Position numbers and translations under genes: made by a program. A DNA stretch of 64,000 bases from contig NC_092801.1 of assembly GCF_918797505.1 (NCBI RefSeq), positions 24,706,477-24,770,476 on the forward strand, given 5' to 3'. The notes under the pieces are model-generated. The model made no database searches and was not told where the DNA came from. It saw only the letters and a list, made by a program, of their open reading frames with translations. Of this stretch, positions 50,650 to 59,571 are shown in pieces (the first letter of the stretch is position 1; each line of letters starts with the position of its first letter). The DNA is from Bemisia tabaci (taxonomy: Eukaryota; Arthropoda; Insecta; Hemiptera; Aleyrodidae).

Positions 50650-51012
50650 ACTCATCGGCTGTGTTGTTTCTGTGAATTATTCACACAGAAAAATAAATCG
50701 TTTGACGTGCATAAGGAGACCATAGATATGGTGTTCTGTGCAAATTTTGAAAAAATCGAACAGATAGATTCTGAGATATCGCTGTACACAGATTTGGGGG
50801 ACGTCGGACGGACGGACACACATTTTTTCAAGTATGGTTATTTTGACTCCGTTTGTCTCCGTGGACCTTAAAACGTCTAGAAATGATGAAATTCCAACTT
50901 TTTTTTCTTGGAGGATGACAATACTTCCTCTCTACCCTAGGGGAGCGAGTAAGTAAAACAAGTTACGGGCCACAAAGACATAACGTTCGTTCCGGGCTCA
51001 GAGGTCGAGAGT
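50650..51012. repeat. dispersed-repeat-like sequence and a family G fragment
   Basis: 50740-50945 has phrases reminiscent of a widespread arthropod repeat (AACAGATAGATTCTGAGATA, GGACGGACGGACACACATTT, GGACCTTAAAACG, CTAGGGGAGCGAGTAAGTAA), identified from general familiarity only. 50962-51012 (AAGTTACGGGCCACAAAGAC, GTTCGTTCCGGGCTCAGAGG) is a family G arm. Confidence 0.4.
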
Positions 51013-51851
51013 ACTAGAGTACCCATTAGACAGAGTATGGCCGGCCATTTCTGTGCCGATTTCCATTGGTCGCGAGAAAATAGGCTGACACGATGTTCTT
51101 GCGCCGCAAATAAACAATTTTTTTAATCCCACCGGCGCGACCGTAAATTGAATGATGATCACTCCTTCACATAAAGTAGTTCATAGTTTTACGGTAAAAT
51201 TTTTACCACGAGGAGCTGCTTATATTGTTCGTTCCTTGCGAGGATAGAGCTAAAGTGACAAAACTATCGCGCGCAACTGTTCGTACTCTGAAGCGGCTCA
51301 TATTGCCATCACAAGTATTGAAGGCGAACTGAAGATTGATATGCACGCCCCGAAGAGAGTAACGTGTGCCCTTTACCGGGACATAACGAAAGTCACATCA
51401 AGTACGACTTTAAACACTTTCAAACAACACATTCCTACGCTATGTCCCGGCAAGGAATACAACCTGATTATTCTCTTTGCTGGGTGTCTCATATTCCATT
51501 AATTAATTCAATGACCGTGTTTAACATTTCGGAACTTTCGAGATTTTCCCAAATTTTTCCCGGAACTTTTGAAATTTCGGGACGTGCCGGATCTTTTGCA
51601 TTTAACGGAACTCTCTCGGAAGAAAAATCTAAAAAAAAATCCTAGAACTTTTGACGGTCATGGAGTGGGAGAAGTTGGAACAAAAAAGTTCCAAATCATA
51701 GAACTTTGACGGACGAATAGGAGCACGGCTACGGCGTCCTTCCTTAGGCTTTGGAGCAATCTACCGGACATCCATGTCGGGTTCCCAGACATTCCCATTC
51801 GGACCGGAGCTACTCCAGTTTCTGATTAGGAGTGCGATCTCGTAAACGCCC
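51013..51851. other. unique sequence, no gene supported
   Basis: No exon or RNA gene recognised. 51530-51700 has repeated TCGGAACTTT/GGAACTTTTGA words related to 52620-52810, a degenerate repeat. Confidence 0.35.
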
Positions 51852-52094
51852 CGACGCACACGGGGTTCCAGTGAATGGGGGAGGTCGGACAAAATTTGGA
51901 AACTGTAAACGCTTATAACTCCGTTTATACAAAACTTTGAGGTTCTAAAAGTAGTTCCATTGGTTTCCTCGTGAAATTTTCTTGCAAAAGCACCCTTTAA
52001 ACTTTAAAATGTGACAAAATAAACACCAACATTTGCAATTTCAGTCAAAAATGTCATGTCTAACCTTCCTAATTGATTCACTCAACTGTGCGAC
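51852..52094. mobile_element. family J MITE, complete but diverged at the left tip
   Basis: CGACGCACACGGGGTTCCAG, GGAGGTCGGACAAAATTTGG on the left. ATGTCATGTCTAACCTTCC and TGATTCACTCAACTGTGCGACG on the right. The internal order matches 20206-20449 in reverse. Confidence 0.75.
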
Positions 52095-52469
52095 GACACG
52101 GATAGGATAGGACGAGCCGTATGGGCACGGACTCGATGCGGGCCATCCAATCAATCTTGGGCGACATCCCCAAATTTGGCAAAAAACCTCGCATGGCGCA
52201 CATATAATCGTACAAAATAAGTTTTTTAAGGGCCATGTGGCAACGCGGGTTGGAAGTGCGACCGGAATCGGAATTGTCCGGCCGCAGTAATTTCACGCCG
52301 AATTTGCTTCCCGCCCGGAAAAAGGCCTAAATACACTGATGCGATGAGTGGTGAGAGATGAGTGATGACCTGCCGCAAGGTTGCCGACCAACCGGGGTTT
52401 TCTTTTTCTTCTTCTTTTGAAAAATTACCTCTACTGCCTCTTGGCGATAGGTGGAAACTTTTACTTTCG

Positions 52470-52820
52470 GGAATTCAACACTTCCTTGAGGACAATTCTA
52501 TAGGAGCAACAATCATCGCACCTACTAGGTGGATGATGAGCTTCGGATGACGTAATGAGCCAAGCAAGTTTGTCAAACTTTGGTATGTTTGCGAAACGAA
52601 AGCCCTGAGGCCAGTGCTCCCATTTCCCGGGATCAGTTCCGAATTCCGAGACTAATGAGATTCTCCTGAATTTTTTCTCGGAACTCTTGTGATTTTCAAA
52701 ATGTTCCGGATTGTTCGCATTTTCCGGAATTCTCTTGGAACTTTGGACGGTCATGGAGTGGGAGAAATTGGAACCACGAAGTTCCGAATCGCGGAACTTT
52801 TGACGGAAACTGAATGAAAG
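52470..52820. repeat. dispersed repeat CC, copy 2, and GGAACTTT words
   Basis: GGAATTCAACACTTCCTTGAGG, GGTGGATGATGAGCTTCGG, ATGACGTAATGAGCCAAGCA, AGTTTGTCAAACTTTGGTAT match 34105-34320. After it, GAGACTAATGAGATTCTCCTG and repeated TTCCGGA/GGAACTTT words show a degenerate repeat shared with 51.53-51.70 kb. Confidence 0.55.
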
Positions 52821-52877
52821 CGCTGCCTGAGGCCCTGAAGACTTTAATGAGCCTACTTTTGCAGGTGGATAGTTACA

Positions 52878-53104
52878 CACTGGAAAAAAACACATTGGAT
52901 CTAGAGTCCAGACTCTTAAAAACATCGACAAGAAAAAGTACTCTTGATTCAATCAGAATCTAGCTTAAATCAAGAACCAAGCCTCTAAATTTGAGCGGAT
53001 TTCCTTTTGATTTAAGCTTAAGTCTGATTGAATCAAGAGTATTTTTTCTTGTCAATGTTTTCAAGAGTCTGGACTCTAGATCCAATGTGTTTTTTTTTCC
53101 AGTG
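52878..53104. mobile_element. family C MITE (CA duplication), best copy
   Basis: Ends CACTGGAAAAAAACACATTG and CAATGTGTTTTTTTTTCCAGTG, flanked by CA at 52876-52877 and 53105-53106. Arms ATCTAGAGTCCAGACTCTTA and complement, a centre of AAATCCGCTCAAATTTAGAG type. 227 bp. Confidence 0.85.
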
Positions 53105-53145
53105 CATCTTCGTTTGCGACGTTACATACTTCCAATCAAATTATT

Positions 53146-53218
53146 GTATTGAGTATTTTTTCTTGTCAATTTTTTCAGGAGTCTGGACTCTAGATACAAT
53201 GTGTTTTTTTTCCCAGTG
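53146..53218. mobile_element. family C right-half fragment
   Basis: GAGTATTTTTTCTTGTCAAT, TCAGGAGTCTGGACTCTAG, ATACAATGTG, T-run, CCCAGTG. Only the right arm is present, 42 bp after the full copy and 93 bp upstream of the exon. Confidence 0.75.
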
Positions 53219-53310
53219 TGTGTAAGCACTCTTTTGCGAATTGATTTGCATTTAGGTTGTTTCTTTTGAAATGCCGAACACTCCTCTAACATGCACCTGT
53301 TTTGTTTCAG

Positions 53311-53424
53311 CCTGGGTCTGCGGCTCATGATGGGCGAGTTCCCGGTCGAGCGAGCCTTTGAAAATCTCATACGAGAATCCACGCGAGGATGGAGAGAGTT
53401 AGACTGCCAAAAATTATTCCCAAG
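53311..53424 (+). CDS. internal protein-coding exon, protein not recognised
   Basis: The 114-bp block is preceded by a possible branch point CTAAC (53286-53290) and TGTTTTGTTTCAG, and followed by GTAAGAAAA. Reading from 53312 gives an uninterrupted, well-composed peptide beginning LGLRLMMGEFPVERAF and ending GWRELDCQKLFP, with two bases (AG) left for the next codon. The first base completes the previous codon, so the exon is phase-symmetric. The other frames are broken: frame 1 hits a stop. Splice borders, codon composition and peptide character support a real exon. It has charged, helix-prone spacing but no motif I can assign. The flanking introns are packed with MITEs. Confidence 0.8.
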
Positions 53425-53689
53425 GTAAGAAAATAAGCCTCCTTTTCACCACATGACATCATTGTCTGCTTCCTAGCTCGTTATACAGATAAGTTCTTTT
53501 ATGAATGTGTCCATGCCTTTGGGCTTTAACCTTTTTCAGTTATTTAAAAAACAACGCATCTGCTTATGATCTATCTAGTTAAATTGTCGTTTTTGCGAAC
53601 ATATGCCCATGTACTGAATACCATTTCGATGAACACTGTCCAACTGATCCACTTACGGTGTACATCAGTCACGCCTCTGATCCATGCTA
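53425..53689 (+). other. start of the intron after the exon
   Basis: Begins GTAAGAAAATAAGCC, a strong 5' splice site. No further exon recognised up to the next family A element. Confidence 0.5.
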
Positions 53690-53821
53690 CCCTGCTAAAG
53701 AAAAAAGCCGTATGAACATTCGGTCGTTGCCAAATTTCTGCGATAAAATCCAGTTGAGTTCCGATTGTGCATGATCCTTTAGAAAGTTCATGCATATTTT
53801 TTCTAGATATTTCCATGTATG

Positions 53822-54030
53822 TACATACCTACTTAAAAGCCGCTTTCCCAGCGCTCTCTGGTGCTCTGCGACACCTAGCCGCCAAAGTCCTCTATCCTCC
53901 CCAAGTCCTTCAGGGAGTTGGCACTCCCTCATTTCCTCTAAAAACCACATGTCACCACCATGTTCTCCTTCCAGGAGGAATCCAATCAGGCATCTTCTTT
54001 GGCAGCCTTTCTTTTGTCTTCCGTTAACTT
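53822..54030 (-). pseudogene. 3' end of non-LTR retrotransposon ORF2
   Basis: Minus-strand frames read RLPKKMPDWIPPGRR and, after a frameshift, MRECQLPEGLGEDRGLWRLG then VAEHQRAL. The usual stop after AL is mutated (GGA), and the tail is TAGGTATGTACATACATGG. It is the same family as 10743-10960 and 35066-35335. Confidence 0.65.
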
Positions 54031-54217
54031 GACCATATCAGACAAGCTGTTTGGTCATGACATCGAATACGATGTCACTTTCTACTCCCATGACTAACGC
54101 ACTTCATCATTTCTACACTCTATCATTCACTCTATCATTTCTTTTGACTTCAAATGAAATTGTTAATACAGCTCTCTGAAACACAGGAAGGCAAATCGTT
54201 ATCTTCCGGCCAAAGCA

Positions 54218-54525
54218 CACGGAGAAAAAAACTTCGTGCGTGGGACCCGAAGTTGAGGTCATATGGATCACTGAAGTTTTCAGATCACGTATCTAAAAAC
54301 TTGAGGTCCAGCTGCTGAAGTTCGGGTCAGACATCTAAGTACTTCGATATATATCGAAGGGTTCGGGCCACACATTTAAAGTACTCCGGTACATACTGAA
54401 GTGCCTCGATGTTTGACCTGAACTTCGGCAGCTCGACCTCAAGTTTTCGGATGCGTGATTAGAAAACTTCAGAGATTCATATGACCTCAACTTCGGGTCC
54501 CATGCACGAAGTTTTTTTCTCCGTG
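54218..54525. mobile_element. family E MITE, copy 3
   Basis: Ends CACGGAGAAAAAAACTTCG and CGAAGTTTTTTTCTCCGTG, flanks CA and TA. Interior words GACCCGAAGTTGAGGTCATA, TACTTCGATATATATCGAAG and AGTACTCCGGTACATACTGA are short nested palindromes. Confidence 0.8.
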
Positions 54526-54840
54526 TATCACAAGCGCCATGTGACGTTTACAAATTTTCGCCGCCATTTTTTTGTACAGAGAGATTGTTGGTTGAATCTG
54601 TTTGAAAATTTCACTGAATTTTATCGGCAGCACAAAGTAAATTCAGTGAAATTTTCGGACAGCTTGGTGGAACAATTTTTCCCTTTCAATAAATAAAATG
54701 GCGGTGAAAATTGGCGGCGTATTACTTTCGCCGAAATGTAACGAAATTTATCCAAGATTCCATGCATAATCGCAATATATCAAAATAAATTTGGCAACGT
54801 CTAATGTGTGTGCCTCTACTTTTCCTGAGCACAGTAGGAT

Positions 54841-55896
54841 ACTAGGCCATTGTTTCGGAAAACCTCAAGTTGTGGGTGGATGCGAGGATTTCCCTCAAAA
54901 AAAAATGAGGAAAAAAACTCGTTCAAAGAGAGATGACCGGGGCGAGAACCGAGGATGTGTTTGTGTTGTTGTTTTCACGGGCGATGAACGAGGAAGACAT
55001 TGTGTTCACGCATGCGGACTGCAAACAAACGGAGTAAAAAACGCGTTTAATCGCTCGCGGAATGCGCTATTGCGAACGCGAACACTTTCACTGCGGCTTT
55101 TTCCACGCTGGACGGTGCATTTGAGGCTGTGTTGCCGAGATGAACGGATCAGAGGGTATTTTCTTTGATACATAGGGTCGTATTTATGTCGTGATAGCGA
55201 AGAGAGCAGTATCTGTCAAATTTTCGAAATCGAGTTTCCTTCAAAATTTGTCTTATCTCTTTTAGATGAAATCACTGGAATAGCTAAAACTGCAAATTCA
55301 TCTTAACTATATAAAAACGAGACGTATGAGAAAGCCGTAAGTGCGCATAATGACGTAGTTTCAGGTAAGACAAAAGTAAGTGATATTGTTCTTCCAAAGA
55401 GCCAATGAAATCAGGGCTTTCAAGTATAAAGCGCCTCCCTCTTTTGCAGATTTCCAACTTTCAAATGTGTTTCTTGTGCGTCCAAAACTCGACCACTAAA
55501 TCATGCAGAAGGTAGCAGTGTAGCACTTACGTACCCCCGGTAGTACCTTCACACCCTCTCACCCCTTGTCACGCACGGTCACAAAATTCGTCGCCCTCCT
55601 GACGTAAGAGCTATCTCAATTTTCACGTGAGCTATATTTTACTTGTAGATCCGTGCTTTTTGGGGCTTTTACGAAAATCATGATACGACTTAACGTCAAA
55701 GGAGCGACAAATTATGAAGACTCATCTACGCTTAGAGCGTTACGTACGTTATAGACAGTCCCTACAACCCTGAACCTCGACTACATCTGACCAAAAAAAT
55801 CCGAGAAAAAAAGCATATTAATCCGAGACATTTTGCATATCTTCAAAAGAATTTAGCAACGCCTTTTTCATGCTACGTTCTCCTCTCAGTTTACTA
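54841..55896. other. unique sequence, no gene supported
   Basis: A 125-codon frame at 54791-55168 starts within the family A right end and has no domain. A weak AG|GTAAGA junction occurs at about 55367-55372 (GTAGTTTCAGGTAAGAC), but its upstream tract is purine-mixed. Confidence 0.4.
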
Positions 55897-56109
55897 CATG
55901 GAAAAAAATGGATTGCTGATTTAACAATTGAATTGTTAAAAAATATGTCCGACATCTTTCAAATGTACATTTTACAATAGTGAAAAGCTAATTTAACCAC
56001 GGAGGCTGTTAAATTAGCATTTTTTTAATTGTAAAATCTACAATGAAACACGTCGGACACTTTTTTTAACTACAAAATTGCTAAATCAGCAATAACATTT
56101 TTTTCCGTG
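55897..56109. mobile_element. CATGG/CCGTG-ended MITE of TTAAC/GTTAA words (TA duplication)
   Basis: Ends CATGGAAAAAAATGGATTGC and CATTTTTTTCCGTG, flanked by TA. Arms GATTGCTGATTTAACAATTG / TAGTTAAAAAAAGTGTCCGAC, ATATGTCCGACAT / CGTCGGACA. The centre AAGCTAATTTAACC / GTTAAATTAGC is another palindrome. 213 bp, A-run tips as in families B, C, E, G and H. Confidence 0.75.
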
Positions 56110-56394
56110 TAGCGCCAGCTTCGTGTGCGAACTTTAAAATGTTTCACACGCAACGCTGTCGCAGGACGGGGGAACCCGGAGTTGGCAGACCTGAAATTAT
56201 GAAAGTGGACAAGCGAATGACCGTGGAGATGGATGTCGGTGGATACGGAGAGCGGCGCCCAGTAACATGGGAAAGCATGTTTTGCGATGATATAATTAAA
56301 ACCGGGTCGTATCATCGTCACGGTTAAAGTTAACGCCCTATTCCGTAATAATTTCAACCAAATTATCTCACTCAAGTTCCATCATCGTTGTTTT

Positions 56395-56815
56395 GATCCT
56401 TCTCCCAAGCTCAAAATAAAGCTTTCAAGTTGTGGCTAAAATGGAGGGGATATATCATGCTACCCTGAGAGTCCACTTCTACGTCAAGACAAACTCTCCA
56501 TGCAAAGATAGGGAGCAAATACATCAGCAGGGTTGCCGTGTTTTCAGTTTTGGAGTCCCCAAATAGAGTGGCAGCCCTGTCAATGTATTCACTCCCTAGG
56601 TACCTTTGCATGGGGAGTTTGTTTTGATGTAGAGGTGGACTCTCAGAATAGCGTGGGATACCCCCTCCATTCTGGCCTCAACTTGAGAGCTTTTTTTGAG
56701 CTTGGGAGTTGATTTCAGAGAAAACCAGCGGCACCATCGTGTTTTTCGCGAACTCTTACACAAATATCAATAGCCAAATCGCAAATTCCTTACACATGCA
56801 ACACCTCCATTGTCG
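56395..56815. mobile_element. family S palindromic element, copy 2
   Basis: CCCAAGCTCAAAATAAAGCT, AAAATGGAGGGGATATATCA, CAAAGATAGGGAGCAAATAC on the left. GTGGACTCTCAGAATAGCGT, GTTGATTTCAGAGAAAACCA, ACACATGCAACACCTCCATT on the right. It lacks the outer 90 bp of the left arm present in 41927-42427. Confidence 0.75.
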
Positions 56816-57045
56816 CGGGCAATCGAAGGCTCGTCCGCGCGCACCTTATAAAGCGCCTTCGACATCCTAAAGATACTTCAAACACTACACCGTTACGCTT
56901 ACACTCCGACGCGTAAATTGCCTACATTGCGCCTGCTGGGGTGCGCACCATGTTTTGAGGTGCACCGGCACCCCGTCCACTCGCGTCTCCATTCTTCGCC
57001 CCGCTGACGTAAGGAGGGCGTATCTCAATTTCCATACAAGCCCTG
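56816..57045. other. unique sequence, no feature recognised
   Basis: GC-richer, no exon borders identified. Confidence 0.3.
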
Positions 57046-57462
57046 CACTGAAAAAAAATTCTCGGCGTTTTTACCAAGGTCCGTTGGTACGTTTACCATC
57101 TCGCTTTTTTTTTTACCAATTATTGGTAATTTTACCAAGACAGACTAGTAAACTGACCTAAAAACCGGTATTTTCACTGTTCTTTTCAGGTAAGAATACC
57201 ACTTTTATTGGTAATCAATTCCCGGTAACTTTGTTATTTTATCTCGGTAATTCTACCATAGTTGACAAAAAATATTGGCGTTTTTACCGAGGTCCAGTAA
57301 AATTACCGAGAAAGTTCAATAATTTTATCGAGATTTCTCGGTCAAATTACCAATTCCATAAATGGTAATTTTACCAAGAAAAAACTGGGATCAAATAGAA
57401 CCCTGAATTCTTGGTAATTTTACCCTTTTCTTAGTAAATACACCGAGATTTTTTTTTCAGTG
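57046..57462. mobile_element. family B MITE, copy 3 (TG duplication)
   Basis: Ends CACTGAAAAAAAATTCTCGG and CCGAGATTTTTTTTTCAGTG, flanked by TG at 57044-57045 and 57463-57464. Contains TGTTCTTTTCAGGTAAGAAT near 57179-57198. 417 bp; about 90% alike to the other two full copies by eye. Confidence 0.85.
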
Positions 57463-58082
57463 TGATCTCCGTATAACTCCATGATTTCTGGGGCTCACAC
57501 AGAAATAGAGATACTTCTTCACGTCATGTCAGAGGAGCGACGAATTAATGAATGCGAGATGTGCAGCTCTCCAGCTCCCCGATTTTTCGGCAATTACACA
57601 GAAATCATCCATCAGCCGAGCAGAATAATTTGATTCCCGTGTTTGAAGTAGCAGGTTTTTTTTAAAATCATTATTATCCGGTTTACGCTCGGCGCCACGG
57701 CAATCCGGCCATTGACAGCACGTCATTCGGTGATTGAGGATCCGATGATAGCGATGATAGTCCGATTGGGCACGATGCCGTACTCCAGCTCTCCGAAGAA
57801 AGTGAAACTGATCCCCCTCCCTCCCTCCCTCCACCGGGGTCTTCTTTGGGGGCTTCTCGGAGTCTCGGAGTTTGGTACAAAACGACCTCGGTCACTCAGC
57901 TTTCATTTATTTTCTTTTTCTTTTTGTTTTTTTTTTGTTTTTTTGTTTTGTTCACGTACGTTCCGTTTTCGTGCGCTTCAAGGACGGCTCATTTGTCGAC
58001 ACACTTAGAAAAAGTTATAAGTACACCTCTGTGTTATGGTAGTGATCAGAGTATTTTGATGACTAGAGTGCGAAACCACGTA
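57463..58082. other. unique sequence with a pyrimidine tract
   Basis: 57898-57955 is a TTTTC/TTTTTG-rich pyrimidine tract. Frames here are open by composition only. No gene recognised. Confidence 0.4.
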
Positions 58083-58194
58083 TCTCCTATTCGGTGTTTA
58101 AACATCGCCGCTCCCCGCCCGCCTATCGAACGACCGCTCCAAATGTGTTACGATTTTTCGGAGGCCACCACCAATCTATAGTTTCTATATCGTT
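58083..58194. mobile_element. family P right-half fragment
   Basis: CTCCCCGCCCGCCTATCGAA, CGACCGCTCCAAATGTGTTA and CCACCACCAATCTATAGTTT complement the left half of 36241-36613. The other half is missing. Confidence 0.6.
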
Positions 58195-58226
58195 GCTCTA
58201 AACTTGGAAATAATTCCCTTATATGG

Positions 58227-58485
58227 ACCGCGTTAATCAGAAAGGAACCAAACCACATCAGCTATTGCCGAATTCAATTAGGAAATTCAATTTTTAACAT
58301 GAAAACAGTTGAGCGGATTTTTGTGCAAATTTCAGGGAATTTTCTCCCTAAGTACGAAGCAACTTCCTCAACATTTCCAAGGAATCCGCAAAAACGTTCT
58401 GTTGTAGAAAATTAAATTGCCCCGTTAAATTTGGCAATAGCTGATTTGGCGTGGTTCCTTTCTGCTGATTGTGAGCGTGGTCCAA
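58227..58485. mobile_element. family W inverted-repeat element, copy 2
   Basis: TCAGAAAGGAACCAAACCAC and ATCAGCTATTGCC on the left, TTTGGCAATAGCTGATTTGG and GTGGTTCCTTTCTGCTGA on the right, arms of about 40 bp. Inner landmark TAGAAAATTAAATTGCCCCG. Shares ends and interior with 32964-33208. Confidence 0.75.
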
Positions 58486-59049
58486 ATGAAAACCTTAAAA
58501 AGTCAAAATTCGTTCATGGTTTAGTGACCCATTCTATCTCAGGTGAAGTCGTGAGTTCGTTCCGCCCGTGAACTGGAATGAGTGCTTGGCAACGAGCCCT
58601 CGAAGGAAGTTGTCTTCCGTCACCTCGACGTCTGCCGAAGACGTTTGGCAGGCGCCCCCCCTCCACCCCCTCCCCGCTGGCCCCGTCCCTAGCGCGGCGC
58701 GGCGCGAAGCCCCGACCCCTAAACATCACGACGATTAGTCAAGTTTTTTCTCACGCTTTTGAGAGGTGCCCTGCACGAGTGACACGGCGAGTCACTAATC
58801 GCTTCTTCAATCTCTTCCCCTGCCCCCCCCCCCCTTCCCGGGTCCTCGCAACTTCCGTGGTGCATCTTAACGCCGTCTTAAATCCCGTCGGGTTTTTGTC
58901 CTGCTGCCAAGGATTGCCGGGAGGCGGCAATTGGGCGCGCGACGCTGACGTAAACTTTCCCGGGATTTTTCCTGAGACGATGGTTTTTCTCAGATCGTCA
59001 TTTGCTCGGCTGACAAAAGCAGAGGAGCATTCCAAAGTTCCGGAACTCC
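58486..59049. other. GC-rich sequence, no gene supported
   Basis: 58600-58900 is GC-rich, with a C-run at 58826-58835. The 175-codon plus frame and 136-codon minus frame overlap and neither shows a domain. Lack of stops follows from composition. Confidence 0.4.
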
Positions 59050-59263
59050 GCACTAAAAAAAAAAAAAAACACCGGCCATTAAAGCCATACTTACGAGCTG
59101 TATAGAATAAACACAAAGTCCGCGTACCGGGCTCAGAAGCCGAAAGTTCCAGGTGTAGCACCCGAAGCAGTCGAAGCTATACGACTCCAACACCCAGAAC
59201 TTTCGGCTTCTGAGCTTGGCATAGACGGTATGTCCATATAGACAGTAATTTTTTTTTTCAGTC
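59050..59263. mobile_element. family G MITE, diverged copy
   Basis: CACTAAAAAAAAAAAAAACAC, GCCATACTTACGAGCTGTAT, CGTACCGGGCTCAGAAGCCG on the left. TTCGGCTTCTGAGCTTGGC, GACGGTATGTCCATATAG, T-run and CAGT on the right. Confidence 0.75.
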
Positions 59264-59316
59264 CGTAGCTCGGAGACTTGCGAGAGGTAAATAATCGATA
59301 CTAAAAGTGCGGAATT

Positions 59317-59505
59317 ACTATGAAAAAAAGAAGTTACAGGCTTTATAGACATACCGTCCGTTCCGGGCTCAGAAGCCGAAAGTTTCGGGTGCTGGAGCTG
59401 TAGCTTCGATTGCTCCTGGTTCTGCGCTCGGAACTCACGGCTTCTGAGCGCGGAACGCGAACGGTATGTATGTCTATGTAGACCGTAAGTACGGCTTCTA
59501 CGGCC

Positions 59506-59549
<44 letters not shown>

Positions 59550-59558
59550 CCCCCAGTG
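59317..59558. mobile_element. family G MITE with a 43-nt T-run
   Basis: ACTATGAAAAAAAGAAGTTA, GACATACCGTCCGTTCCGGG on the left. CGGAACGCGAACGGTATG, GTAAGTACGGCTTCTACGGC, a T-run of about 43, then CCCCCAGTG on the right. The long T-run is exceptional for the family, whose other runs are 7-20. Confidence 0.75.
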
Positions 59559-59571
59559 TAAGTATCTTCAT

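Larger units (their letters stand above)
53690..54840. mobile_element. family A MITE split by about 1 kb of later insertions
   Basis: The left part (53690-53752) reads TACCCTGCTAAAGAAAAAAG, CCGTATGAACATTCGGTCG, TTGCCAAATTTCTGCGATAA. The right part (about 54790-54840) reads ATTTGGCAACGTCTAATGTG, CCTCTACTTTTCCTGAGCAC, AGTAGG. Between them lie a retrotransposon tail, an E element and 54540-54789, which contains an inverted pair around TTTTCGCCGCCATTTTTTTG and AATAAAATGGCGGTGAAAAT. Confidence 0.6.

Noticed and set aside
55355..55380. Second AG|GTAAGA junction as a ratchet point
   Set aside because: The upstream 20 bases lack a pyrimidine tract and a branch point, so it is much weaker than 15892.
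58578..59105. 175-codon open frame
   Set aside because: GC-rich composition removes stops; the overlapping minus-strand frame is equally long, and the 3' part enters a family G MITE.
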